NCBI GenBank assembly: GCA_041601945.1
Contig: JBFIHG010000005.1
Location: 28,570 to 92,569 of the forward strand
Source of the DNA: JBFJKD01 sp041601945
GTDB taxonomy: Bacteria > Pseudomonadota > Gammaproteobacteria > Pseudomonadales > Porticoccaceae
Direction of reading: 5' to 3'
Length of the DNA: 64,000 nucleotides
The notes under the pieces: model-generated
Seen by the model: the letters and a program-made list of their open reading frames with translations, nothing else
Databases searched by the model: none
Told to the model about the DNA's origin: nothing
Position numbers and translations under genes: made by a program
Part shown: positions 1 to 8,786 of the stretch, one piece after another
Numbering within the stretch: position 1 is the first letter of the stretch
How the letters are laid out: every line of letters starts with the position of its first letter

Positions 1-2637
1 GTGGCGAATGCTGATCATGGCGGCGATGAAACGGTCGAGCTCCTGTAGTGATTCGCTTTCGGTGGGCTCGATCATCAGCGTTCCCGGCACCGGAAAGGAC
101 ATGGTGGGAGCGTGGTAACCGTAATCCATTAAACGTTTGGCGATATCTTCTTCGGTGATGCCGCTGATTTCTTTGAGGTCGCGAATATCGATAATACACT
201 CGTGGGCGACGCGGCCGTTGCGGCCGGTATACAGCACTGGGAAGTGATCAGCCAGTTTTACGGCGATGTAATTGGCATTAAGGATTGCCACCTGAGAAGC
301 TCTTTTCAGGCCTGACGCGCCCATCATGGTGATATACATCCAGGGGATCGGCAAAATTCCCGCGGAGCCCCAGGGTGCAGCCGAGACCGTACCATTCTCA
401 CCATCGGTGCCGGGAATCTGCTGCAACGGATGGGTGGGTAAAAACGGCGCCAAATGGGCGCGCACTGCGATCGGCCCCATGCCGGGGCCGCCGCCGCCAT
501 GGGGAATACAGAACGTTTTGTGCAGATTCAAGTGAGAGACGTCGCCGCCGAACCGCCCCGGCTCAGCAATGCCCACCAGGGCATTCAGATTGGCGCCGTC
601 GATATACACCTGGCCGCCATGCGCGTGGATCAGATCACACAGATCTACGATGTTTTCCTCAAACACGCCGTGGGTCGAGGGGTAAGTCACCATCAACGCC
701 GCCAAATGGGTGCTGTGCGCCGCGACCTTGGCGCGCAGATCGTCGAGATCGATATTGCCGTCACCGTCGCAGCGCACCACCACTACGCGCAGGCCAACCA
801 TCTGGGCGGTGGCGGGATTGGTGCCATGGGCAGAGGAGGGAATCAGGCAGATATTGCGGTGCGCCTGGCCGCGACTGGCGTGATACTTCTTGATGGCGAT
901 CAGGCCTGCGTATTCACCCTGGGAGCCCGCATTGGGTTGCAGCGACACGGCGCTGTATCCGGTACAGACCGCAAGCATCTCTTCGAGGTCGGTCAATAGC
1001 TGCCGGTAGCCCTGTGCCTGCTCCATGGGCGCAAACGGATGCACGTCCGCAAATTTTTGCCAGGTGACCGGTAGCATCTCGGCGCTGGCATTAAGTTTCA
1101 TGGTGCACGAGCCGAGGGGAATCATACTGTGGTTAAGCGCAATATCCTTGTTTTCCAGGCGTTTCAGATAGCGTAGCATTTCCGTTTCGCTGTGATAGCT
1201 GTTGAAAACTGGATGGGTCAGCACGCTATCTGTGCGGCATATGTTCTCGGCCAGGCCGGGCTGAGGAGTTGTGTCCGACAGGTTGTGGCGACGGACCTGG
1301 TCGGGGCAAAAAAGATCGAGCAGCTGCTCCACCAGTGTTGCGGTACTGGTTTCGTCGAGACAGATGGTCAACGCAGAGTGGTCCCGTGGAAACAAATTAA
1401 TACGGGCGGCGCGAACGCGCTCAAGGAGTTCCTCACGCTGGGCGCCAACTTCGACGGTAATGCTGTCAAACCAGGTATCGTGACGCAGTTGGTAACCCAT
1501 CGCGATGAGTCCGCCCGCTAAAAAGTTGGTCAGGGCATGGATGCGTCGCGCAATGCGTTGTAGGCCCTCAGGGCCGTGATATACCGCGTAAAAAGCACTG
1601 ATAACAGCCAGCAACACCTGGGATGTGCAAATATTCGAGTTGGCCTTTTCGCGGCGAATATGCTGCTCCCGGGTTTGCATGGCCATACGCAATGCAGGTT
1701 TACCTCGCACATCCACCGAAACGCCGATAATGCGTCCCGGCGCGGCCCGTTTGTAGTCGTCGCGAAAGGCCATAAAGGCCGCGTGTGGACCGCCAAAGCC
1801 CAGGGGTACGCCGAAGCGCTGGGCGCTCCCGACGACGATATCTGCGCCCATATGCCCTGGAGGCTTTAACAAAACCAGGCTCATTAGATCCGCGGCAACG
1901 ATGGCCAGGGCACCTTGTTGGTGAATCAGTGCAATCGTTGCGTCGAGATTTTTTACCGCCCCGCTGGATCCCGGATATTGCAGCAGCGCACCAAAATATT
2001 GGTGTTGCCCGAGGTCCCGATGCGGATCGCCTTCGACCACTTCGAATCCGAAATGCTCGGCCCGGGTGCGCACCACCGCTTTGGTTTGCGGGTGGCAATC
2101 GGCGGCCATAAAAAATGTCTGACGGTCGCCACCGCGCTGCAATCGTTTGGCCATTGCCATTGCCTCGGCGGCAGCCGTCGCCTCGTCGAGTAGTGAGGCG
2201 TTGGCCATTGGCATGCCCGTCAGGTCGATTACCATTTGCTGAAAATTCAACAGTGCTTCAAGTCGACCCTGAGAAATTTCCGGTTGGTAGGGGGTATAGG
2301 CGGTGTACCAGCCGGGGTTTTCGAGCACATTGCGTAAAATAACATTGGGTAAAATCGTATTGTGATAACCGAGACCGATTAGCGAGGTAAATAACTGGTT
2401 GCGATTAGCGATGCGCTCCAATGCCAGCAGCGCGTCGCGTTCGGAACGAGGTCTGGGTAGTTGCAGTGCATCGCGCATCAAAATACTGCGTGGCACAAGG
2501 CTCTCCACAAGCTGCTCCAGACTGTCCGCTCCGAGGACAGCGAGCATCGCCTCGATTTCGTGCGGCCGTGGGCCAATGTGACGATTTATAAAGTCGTCGA
2601 ATCCGGCATCGGCATCGAGGATTGGATTAGAGGGCAT
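1..2637 (-). CDS. gcvP: Glycine dehydrogenase (decarboxylating), P-protein, C-terminus cut by window edge
   Basis: Reading the minus strand from the ATG at 2637 gives 879 open codons to the window edge. The protein is the PLP-dependent P-protein of the glycine cleavage system, which decarboxylates glycine and passes the aminomethyl group to the lipoyl H-protein. The N-terminus (PILDADAGFDDFINRHIGPR) and the PLP-lysine region LNLHKTFCIPHGGGGPGMGP near residue 704 are diagnostic. Family members are about 950-960 residues, so roughly the last 80 are off the window. No gcvT or gcvH lies upstream within the window; the neighbour is a divergent HD-GYP gene. I saw no internal stop or frameshift. The family call is very secure. 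Confidence 0.95.
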   Translation of the reverse strand, partial: MPSNPILDADAGFDDFINRHIGPRPHEIEAMLAVLGADSLEQLVESLVPRSILMRDALQLPRPRSERDALLALERIANRNQLFTSLIGLGYHNTILPNVILRNVLENPGWYTAYTPYQPEISQGRLEALLNFQQMVIDLTGMPMANASLLDEATAAAEAMAMAKRLQRGGDRQTFFMAADCHPQTKAVVRTRAEHFGFEVVEGDPHRDLGQHQYFGALLQYPGSSGAVKNLDATIALIHQQGALAIVAADLMSLVLLKPPGHMGADIVVGSAQRFGVPLGFGGPHAAFMAFRDDYKRAAPGRIIGVSVDVRGKPALRMAMQTREQHIRREKANSNICTSQVLLAVISAFYAVYHGPEGLQRIARRIHALTNFLAGGLIAMGYQLRHDTWFDSITVEVGAQREELLERVRAARINLFPRDHSALTICLDETSTATLVEQLLDLFCPDQVRRHNLSDTTPQPGLAENICRTDSVLTHPVFNSYHSETEMLRYLKRLENKDIALNHSMIPLGSCTMKLNASAEMLPVTWQKFADVHPFAPMEQAQGYRQLLTDLEEMLAVCTGYSAVSLQPNAGSQGEYAGLIAIKKYHASRGQAHRNICLIPSSAHGTNPATAQMVGLRVVVVRCDGDGNIDLDDLRAKVAAHSTHLAALMVTYPSTHGVFEENIVDLCDLIHAHGGQVYIDGANLNALVGIAEPGRFGGDVSHLNLHKTFCIPHGGGGPGMGPIAVRAHLAPFLPTHPLQQIPGTDGENGTVSAAPWGSAGILPIPWMYITMMGASGLKRASQVAILNANYIAVKLADHFPVLYTGRNGRVAHECIIDIRDLKEISGITEEDIAKRLMDYGYHAPTMSFPVPGTLMIEPTESESLQELDRFIAAMISIRH

Positions 2638-2889
2638 AACAGCAGGGTACCCGGAGTAGCAGGTTAGCGGGCCGATCGTAATCAGCAATTCACGATCCAT
2701 CCCGTAGGCCGTGCATCATAGCAACCGGCATCTTTGCCCGGCAAATCGGATTCCCAAAATACTGCCCCTGGTGGCGTATGTTGCAAAGCCAGCATCAATA
2801 CATATCCCGAAGGCGGAAAGGCAATGGATAGCCCTTCAGAAACCACTGTGGATGGTCGATAACGGTGCACAACCTGAGATGTGGACAGA

Positions 2890-4284
2890 ATGATGCAGCC
2901 CGGTTTGACGACATGTGCAGCGCCAGGCACCGATACACAGATCCCCAATGGCCTGGAGAAAACCGCCGTGGGGAAGCTGGAGGTGGGCATGTTTGTGGCC
3001 CAGCTTGACCGACCCTGGCTGGAATCGCCGTTTTTAATACACGGCTTTGAGATTCGACACCGAAGTCAGATCAGAACGCTGATGAGTCACTGCCGACACG
3101 TCTACGTGGCGCGGGGGCGCTCGCGCATGGTGGGTGGAGAAAAAACCCTGGCCCCGGCAGGTATTCGTTGTGTGGTGCAAGCTAACGAGAAGGTCGGGAA
3201 TCTCTACCAGGTTCGGCGTTGGGGAAAACCCGCTCGCCAGCGGCAATTACGATCCCAGTCTGCACAAGTCAACTCCGTGCCGGTCGAGAAGGAGCACGGC
3301 CCAGCGCGGGCAATTTACGATCAGGCGTGCACTGACATTGCGAATTTATTGCGCTCGGTGTCGGTGGGTCAGATGCTGGATACCGACCGGGCGGAACAAG
3401 TGGTGATGGCGTGTACAGACAGTATTTTACGCAATCCGAATGCCATGCTGTGGATGGCCAAAATAAAGCGTAAGGACGAGTATATTGCCGAGCATTCCCT
3501 CGACGTGTGCATCATGGCTGTCGCGTTTGGCCGGCATCTGGGTTATAGCGATAGCGCGCTGCAATTGCTAGGCTTGTGTGGTCTGTTGCACGACGTTGGA
3601 AAAATGCGCATAAAGCCGGAAATATTGTATAAAAAAGAGCCGTTTACGGAGCACGAAGCTGAATATTTACGGCGTCATACAGAGGCCGGGTACCAATCGC
3701 TGGGGACCCAGAAAGGCCTGCACAAGCTGGTGCTTGATGTGGCGCTTAACCACCATGAGCGAGTCGATGGCACGGGTTATCCGCGCGGGTTGCGGGGCCA
3801 TGAAATAGCAGAATTCACCCGTGTTATCTCTGTGCTGGATGCTTACGATACGATGATTTCCGGGCGCCCTTATGCGGCGGCGCGCACCCCCTATGAAGCG
3901 CAAAAAATTATCTATGCCAATAAAGGTACACAATTCGACGAGGACATTGCGTTACAGTTTATCCGGGCAATTGGGCCTTACCCTCCTGGCACTATTGTGC
4001 AATTGTGTAACGGTATGGTGGGCGCGGTGTTATCGGGGCGCCACAAGTTTCGGCATTTGCCGACTGTCCTGGTGGTACGGGATGAAAATGGGGCGCCAAT
4101 CCCGTCGCGCAGCATAGATTTGAGTCTGACTGACCAGGGTGGCCTGGATAAAACGTTCCTGATTAAAAGGGTGTTAAAAGATGGGGATTGCGGAATACAC
4201 CTCAATGCACTACGTGTAGAGACTGCCGGTGAGCAGGTAACCGTAGATCCCGGCCAGCAAATTCCCCGGGTGCAGGGCGATTAG
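2890..4284 (+). CDS. HD-GYP domain c-di-GMP phosphodiesterase, tandem copy 1
   Basis: The N-terminal part (about 100 residues, beginning near VGKLEVGMFVAQLDRPW) is the DUF3391-type domain often found before HD-GYP domains. The C-terminal half is an HD-GYP domain with the expected metal and signature residues: EHS, LLHDVGK, RRHTE, NHHER-DG-GYP and LDAYD. This family hydrolyses cyclic di-GMP. The open frame starts at a GTG (2881), but two in-frame ATGs follow at 2890 and 2893; I chose 2890, and none has a strong ribosome-binding site. The next gene is a close paralogue in the same orientation, so the pair looks like a tandem duplication. There is no transmembrane segment, so it is probably cytoplasmic. 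Confidence 0.9.
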   Translation: MMQPGLTTCAAPGTDTQIPNGLEKTAVGKLEVGMFVAQLDRPWLESPFLIHGFEIRHRSQIRTLMSHCRHVYVARGRSRMVGGEKTLAPAGIRCVVQANEKVGNLYQVRRWGKPARQRQLRSQSAQVNSVPVEKEHGPARAIYDQACTDIANLLRSVSVGQMLDTDRAEQVVMACTDSILRNPNAMLWMAKIKRKDEYIAEHSLDVCIMAVAFGRHLGYSDSALQLLGLCGLLHDVGKMRIKPEILYKKEPFTEHEAEYLRRHTEAGYQSLGTQKGLHKLVLDVALNHHERVDGTGYPRGLRGHEIAEFTRVISVLDAYDTMISGRPYAAARTPYEAQKIIYANKGTQFDEDIALQFIRAIGPYPPGTIVQLCNGMVGAVLSGRHKFRHLPTVLVVRDENGAPIPSRSIDLSLTDQGGLDKTFLIKRVLKDGDCGIHLNALRVETAGEQVTVDPGQQIPRVQGD

Positions 4285-4534
4285 TGCATCGTGTTGGCTA
4301 ATAAATAGCCGACTGTTAGTGTCCTTTGCCCGGCTGACGAGTAGCTACCCCTGTGCATACAGTGCAGTGGCAGATTTCACGCTTGTCCGGCAATTTCAAC
4401 CATTTATCCGTTGATGTTCGTTTCGTTCAGTCCTATATTTGACGCATAATCGCGGTGTGTCGCGGCAGTGGCCTGTTGCGAACACGTCAACGCTCTCAGT
4501 GGATGGTGGACGAACGGCAGGGATCACACAATTT

Positions 4535-5908
4535 ATGGCCAGTATTTTTAGCGATAGCGAAAAAAAATACGCGCCCGAGCAATTGGTTAAAACCCCGGTG
4601 GGTCAATTGCAGGTGGGAATGTTTGTGGCTGAGCTGGATCGGCCCTGGCTGGAAACACCATTTTTAATCCAGGGGTTTGAAATTCGCCACCCTAGTCAAA
4701 TTAGAAGTCTCAAGGAGCATTGTTACCACGTTTACGTGTTGCGCCCGGGCGTGGCCAGAAAAAGTGCCAAGGCGAGTGCTCCCGCATTCATGCCCAAAGC
4801 GGGTACACCAAAAATTCAGACCACCGGCAAAATGCTTTACGGTGGTGCCAGTACCAAAATTAATCGCGGCAAACCAAAACGCGCGCTGGCGCCAGTGGTG
4901 CGCAATCGGCCAGCCTATAAAAATACGGTGTCGGCGCGGGCCGAACACGCGTATGCGCGCCAGGCCTTTCGCGAGGCTCGGAATTCCCTCGACGGGTTAT
5001 TGTCCGCCGCGCAGATGGGTAGCATGATTAGCACCGAGAGCGCTCGTAGCACCGTGACATCCTGTGTGTCGAGTATTCTGCGTAACCCCGACGCCATGAT
5101 GTGGATGACCAAGATCAAACACCAGAACGAATACACCGCCGAGCACTGCCTCAATGTGTGTGTGTTGGCCATTGCCTTCGGGCGCCACCTCAATTTTTCC
5201 GAGGTCGATCTGGAGACGGTGGGTTTGTGTGGCCTGTTGCACGATGTGGGGAAAATGCGCGTGCCCCTGGAAGTTCTGGACAAACCGGGCAAGCTTACCG
5301 AGGAGGAATTTCGTGCCATTCAGCGGCACACCATCGAAGGTCGCGATTTGCTGGTGGCCAGTTCCGGCGTCGACCAGAAAGCTATTGATGCGGCCTTTAA
5401 TCATCACGAACGTATGGACGGCCAAGGTTATCCCCGCGGGCTACCGGCGGAGGATATTCCGGAGTTTGCGCGGGTAATTGCTATCGTCGATGCCTACGAT
5501 GCCATGACCAGTAACCGCTGTTACGCCAAGGCCCGCTCGCCCATGGAGGCGATCAAAATTATTTTTGAAAATCGCGGCTCCCAGTTTGACGACGAGTTGG
5601 CTCTACAGTTTATCAAGGCCATCGGCCCGTATCCACCGGGTACGATTGTGGAGCTACGCAACGGCATGGTGGGGATTGTTATTTCCGCGAAACAAAAATT
5701 CCGTCATTTGCCCACGGTGCTGGTGTTGCGGGACGAAAACAAACAGCCTGTTGCCGAACGCACCCTGGAGTTGCATCTGACAGATACCGGTGAGCTGGGT
5801 AAGGATAATCTGATTAAAAAAGTGCTGACGGATGGTGAGTACGATATTTATCTGGAAAATTACGAGGTAAAATCTTCGCCGGGTGGAGAGTTGTTCGAGC
5901 CCGAATAA
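4535..5908 (+). CDS. HD-GYP domain c-di-GMP phosphodiesterase, tandem copy 2
   Basis: Same architecture as the preceding gene: a DUF3391-type N-terminus (VGQLQVGMFVAELDRPWLE) and a complete HD-GYP domain (EHC, LLHDVGK, RHTIEG, NHHERMDGQGYPRG, VDAYD). The frame is open further upstream to 4439, but those 32 residues have no counterpart in the paralogue. The ATG at 4535 makes the two proteins start alike, so I prefer it. A linker of about 90 residues rich in Ala, Lys and Arg between the two domains differs most between the copies. The 3' end overlaps the convergent greB gene by 49 bp. All metal ligands are intact, so an active phosphodiesterase is expected. Confidence 0.9.
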   Translation: MASIFSDSEKKYAPEQLVKTPVGQLQVGMFVAELDRPWLETPFLIQGFEIRHPSQIRSLKEHCYHVYVLRPGVARKSAKASAPAFMPKAGTPKIQTTGKMLYGGASTKINRGKPKRALAPVVRNRPAYKNTVSARAEHAYARQAFREARNSLDGLLSAAQMGSMISTESARSTVTSCVSSILRNPDAMMWMTKIKHQNEYTAEHCLNVCVLAIAFGRHLNFSEVDLETVGLCGLLHDVGKMRVPLEVLDKPGKLTEEEFRAIQRHTIEGRDLLVASSGVDQKAIDAAFNHHERMDGQGYPRGLPAEDIPEFARVIAIVDAYDAMTSNRCYAKARSPMEAIKIIFENRGSQFDDELALQFIKAIGPYPPGTIVELRNGMVGIVISAKQKFRHLPTVLVLRDENKQPVAERTLELHLTDTGELGKDNLIKKVLTDGEYDIYLENYEVKSSPGGELFEPE

Positions 5909-6396
5909 CGTAAATGCATTATGGCGTAGCGGTGATTGACGCCGTGGGTGCACAATTCTACGGTTTGTCCCTGAACTTTCCCCAATAGTGCTTTGGCCAA
6001 CGGCGCATCGATACTGATATTTTCGGGTGAGAGAGCGATTTCATCCGCGCCGACAATACGATATACCAATAATTCGTCGTCTTCGTTGCGCAATGTTACC
6101 CAGGCGCCAAAATAAACTTTATTGACGTTGTCCGGTGTGCGATCAACGATTTTAAGTTCTGCCAGGCGATGGTGCAGATAGCGCACCCGTCGATCAATTT
6201 CCCGCAGGCGTCGTTTGCCGTAAATGTAATCGCCGTTTTCAGAGCGATCACCATTCTTGGCAGCCTCGTGAACAGTAGCAGTTACCTGCGGGCGTTCGGT
6301 GTTCCACAGTTCGTGTAACTCCGCGCGCAACGCCGCCGCGCCTTCGGGCGTAATATAGGGTGCACTGCCTGGTGTTGGTGGGCGGTAGCGTCCCAT
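5860..6396 (-). CDS. greB: Transcription elongation factor GreB
   Basis: GreB binds the RNA polymerase secondary channel and stimulates cleavage of backtracked RNA. The protein (178 aa from the ATG at 6396) begins MGRYRPPTPGSAPYITPEG. It carries the acidic coiled-coil tip region NGDRSENGDYIYGKRRLREI, which is typical of GreB rather than GreA, followed by the FKBP-like C-terminal domain. The open frame extends ten codons upstream, but that stretch overlaps the peptidase gene. The start lies 4 bases after the stop of the S9 peptidase, so the two are probably cotranscribed. The 3' end overlaps the convergent HD-GYP gene. Confidence 0.93.
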   Translation of the reverse strand: MGRYRPPTPGSAPYITPEGAAALRAELHELWNTERPQVTATVHEAAKNGDRSENGDYIYGKRRLREIDRRVRYLHHRLAELKIVDRTPDNVNKVYFGAWVTLRNEDDELLVYRIVGADEIALSPENISIDAPLAKALLGKVQGQTVELCTHGVNHRYAIMHLRYSGSNNSPPGEDFTS

Positions 6397-6400
6397 GGTA

Positions 6401-8350
6401 TTAGCGCTCGGCCGCCAGTTGCGCATCCGGCGTGTCCGGCGGCAACGCGAACACCTGTTGGTAAAATTCCAGTTCAGCCTGTAACGCCGTGGCTATGTTT
6501 GCTGCCTTGCGAAAGCCATGGCCCTCTCCAGGGAAAGGGACATAGGCCACCGGCAGGCCCCTGCGTTGCATAGCCTCCACCATCAGTTGCGCCTGTTGGG
6601 GCGGCACTACCCGATCGTCCAGGCCTTGAAAAAAAATAACTGGACTGCTTAGCTTGTCGATATGGTGAATCGGCGAGCGCGCTCGGTAAACATCGCGAGC
6701 GGCGGGGTATGGACCGATGAGTTTATCGAGATAACGGGATTCGAATTTGTGGGTGTCCCGGGCAAGAATTTCCAGATCGCCAATGCCGTAGTAACTGGCG
6801 CCAGCACTGAAATCGTCGTAGCGGGTCAGCGCGGCCAGTACCGTGAATCCCCCCGCGCTACTACCGCGAATTATCATCCGGTTGGGATTTGCCAGATCGC
6901 TGGCTATTAAATGGCGGGCGCCAGCGACGGCGTCATCCACGTCGATAATTCCCCACAAACCCGTTAGTGCTTCGCGATAACGACGGCCATAACCGGTGCT
7001 GCCGCGGTAATTGATATCGACGACCGCGAAGCCACGGCTGGTCCAGAACTGGATTTTATAGTTCAGCGCGGTGTCTGCGCAGCCCGTTGGGCCGCCGTGG
7101 CACATAACGATCAACGGGGGTCTTGCGTCCGTCGGGCCAGTGAATTCAGGATTACACGGGGCGTAGTAAAAGCCGTGGGCAGTGCCGTTGTCGGTGGTTG
7201 GAAAACTGATGGCCTGCGCCAGGGATACGCCGTTTGCGTGTAACGGCGGGGAACTGTGAGGGTGAATCGGCTGCGCTGCACCGCCGTCGATGTCGATGCA
7301 GACCAGAACACTGGCGCAGGTGGGGGACGCCCCAATAAACCAGGCCTGTGCGCCGGTAATAACTATGGACCCAATACTGGAATAAGGAATATGTAAATCG
7401 CGCAACTCTTTCCCGTCCACTTTCCCATCTAAATGGATGGATGCGAGATGCCACAGGCCATGTTGTGCGTAGGCCGCAATCACATGGTGATGGGCATCAA
7501 AGCCGTAGGTGGCAACGCCGAGGCGCCACGGGGGGCCGCTAAATTCTGCGGGCATCGGATAGATTGCTTCAATGGCGCCGTTGTTCGTCTGGCGATAGAG
7601 GTTCCACCAGTTACTGCGATCCGATACGAAAAATAATTCGCCGCCGGGGGACCATTGCGGTTGGCAAATACTTTCCTCGGAGCTTCCAGCAACCCATTGG
7701 GGCAGGGTGGGATAGCCCTGGTCGTCGATCTCAGCGTGCCACAGTTCGCTGCCGTCCCAGGGCATTTGCGGGTGGCTCCAGCATAGCCATGCGAGTGTGC
7801 GTTGATCCGGACTCAGGCGAGGACAGGCATAAAAATCCATCCCCCCTATCAGTTCGCTGACCTGCTGCGAACCGTCGAGGGGTATCGCCGCAATAAAATT
7901 GCGCGGTTCCGGCGCGTTAGCGCTATGCCGCTCCGCCACACACAATAAACGCTGGCGGGTGGCATCCAGCGCCAGGTCGGCAAATCGATAGCCCTGATTA
8001 TCGGGCGTGAGGGGCTCGGGCCGTGGTTGCGAGCTGTCCGTTTGCATGCGATAGATGCGTTGGTCGTCCTGGAGCACGAAGTACAGAATATCATCGACCA
8101 CCAGGTAGGGCGCACCGCCGTATTCGTACACCCGGCTGCTGGCGCTGAGGGGATTGGGTAAAATATCGCGAATTTCTCCCCGGCCGTCGCGCTTAAAAAT
8201 AGTCGTTCGACCATTTTCCGAGGGCCTCGATTCGAGCCAGTAAAGATTTTCCCCGTCTACCGAGGGTTGCTCCATGGCCGGGGCGGCGGTGGCTACCAAC
8301 TGGGGACTGACGGATGATGTCCATGTGCCGTAGGGGGCAACTTGAGTCAC
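6401..8350 (-). CDS. S9 family serine peptidase (prolyl oligopeptidase/acylaminoacyl-peptidase type)
   Basis: A 649-residue protein with an N-terminal beta-propeller region and a C-terminal alpha/beta-hydrolase domain. The catalytic triad can be read directly: Ser near residue 497 in RGSSAGG, Asp near 577 in GLDDRVVPP and His near 610 in GEGHGF. There is no signal peptide, so it should hydrolyse peptides in the cytoplasm. Translation probably starts at GTG 8350, six bases after the yciH stop, because the sequence from TQVAPYGTW onward matches the usual start of the family. It sits between yciH and greB in a tightly packed minus-strand unit. The exact substrate cannot be told. Confidence 0.9.
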   Translation of the reverse strand: MTQVAPYGTWTSSVSPQLVATAAPAMEQPSVDGENLYWLESRPSENGRTTIFKRDGRGEIRDILPNPLSASSRVYEYGGAPYLVVDDILYFVLQDDQRIYRMQTDSSQPRPEPLTPDNQGYRFADLALDATRQRLLCVAERHSANAPEPRNFIAAIPLDGSQQVSELIGGMDFYACPRLSPDQRTLAWLCWSHPQMPWDGSELWHAEIDDQGYPTLPQWVAGSSEESICQPQWSPGGELFFVSDRSNWWNLYRQTNNGAIEAIYPMPAEFSGPPWRLGVATYGFDAHHHVIAAYAQHGLWHLASIHLDGKVDGKELRDLHIPYSSIGSIVITGAQAWFIGASPTCASVLVCIDIDGGAAQPIHPHSSPPLHANGVSLAQAISFPTTDNGTAHGFYYAPCNPEFTGPTDARPPLIVMCHGGPTGCADTALNYKIQFWTSRGFAVVDINYRGSTGYGRRYREALTGLWGIIDVDDAVAGARHLIASDLANPNRMIIRGSSAGGFTVLAALTRYDDFSAGASYYGIGDLEILARDTHKFESRYLDKLIGPYPAARDVYRARSPIHHIDKLSSPVIFFQGLDDRVVPPQQAQLMVEAMQRRGLPVAYVPFPGEGHGFRKAANIATALQAELEFYQQVFALPPDTPDAQLAAER

Positions 8351-8356
8351 GGGTTC

Positions 8357-8695
8357 TCAGCCCCCCGCAAGTTTCACAGTGTAGCCCCGCGCCGCGAGGA
8401 ACGGGCAGATGGTGTCGCGCTTGTCCCCCTGTATTTCGATTACGCCATTTTTAACCGAGCCACCTACGCCGCACAGGCGCTTCAGTTCGCCCGCCAGCTG
8501 TTTAAGTTCCGCCTCCGCCAAATTAAGCCCGGTAATGGTGGTGACGCCTTTGCCCTTACGACCACTGGTTTCACGGCGAATACGCACAATGCCGTCGCCC
8601 CGATTTACGCCATCGGTGGCGCCAGCAGGTGTGGATTTTTGGTCTTTGACACGCCCGTGCTCGGTGGAATAGACGAGTCGCGAATTTTTATTCAT
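8357..8695 (-). CDS. yciH: SUI1/eIF1-like translation factor YciH
   Basis: A 112-residue protein with the SUI1 fold: GIVRIRRETSGRKGKGVTTI, then the GVGGSVKNGVIEIQGD loop and a C-terminal RGYTVKLAGG. Bacterial YciH proteins resemble eIF1 and influence start-codon selection; they are not essential. The N-terminal 35 residues are a variable basic segment, as in other family members. It is the first gene of the yciH-S9 peptidase-greB cluster and is followed by the next gene after only six bases. Confidence 0.93.
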   Translation of the reverse strand: MNKNSRLVYSTEHGRVKDQKSTPAGATDGVNRGDGIVRIRRETSGRKGKGVTTITGLNLAEAELKQLAGELKRLCGVGGSVKNGVIEIQGDKRDTICPFLAARGYTVKLAGG

Positions 8696-8746
8696 ATCGA
8701 ATCGTTCACGCTATGCGTTGAGGTTCGGAAAGTTCGAATTGTATAG

Positions 8747-8786
8747 ATCAGTCAGTCGCATCGGTAATCAGTCAGTCACATCGGTA
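8747..8786. repeat. 20-bp tandem duplication at the 3' end of the quinone oxidoreductase gene
   Basis: Two adjacent 20-bp units (8747-8766 and 8767-8786) differ at one base. The second unit contains the stop codon of the oxidoreductase gene (TGA, 8768-8770 on the minus strand). The duplication therefore places a second copy of the coding end just after the stop. It looks like replication slippage. I attach no function to it. Confidence 0.7.

Noticed and set aside
326..999. Several plus-strand open frames of 70-180 codons
   Set aside because: They are antisense to gcvP, whose minus-strand reading is continuous and clearly conserved.
2638..2889. Possible glycine riboswitch upstream of gcvP
   Set aside because: I could not find the conserved aptamer core or tandem hairpins by eye. 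A covariance search would settle it.
2682..2990. A 102-codon minus-strand frame between gcvP and the first HD-GYP gene
   Set aside because: It overlaps the start of the HD-GYP gene, has no clear ribosome-binding site and no family resemblance. I treat it as chance.
4302..4316. Hairpin GGCTA/TAGCC between the HD-GYP genes
   Set aside because: A five-base stem without a T-run is too weak to call a terminator.
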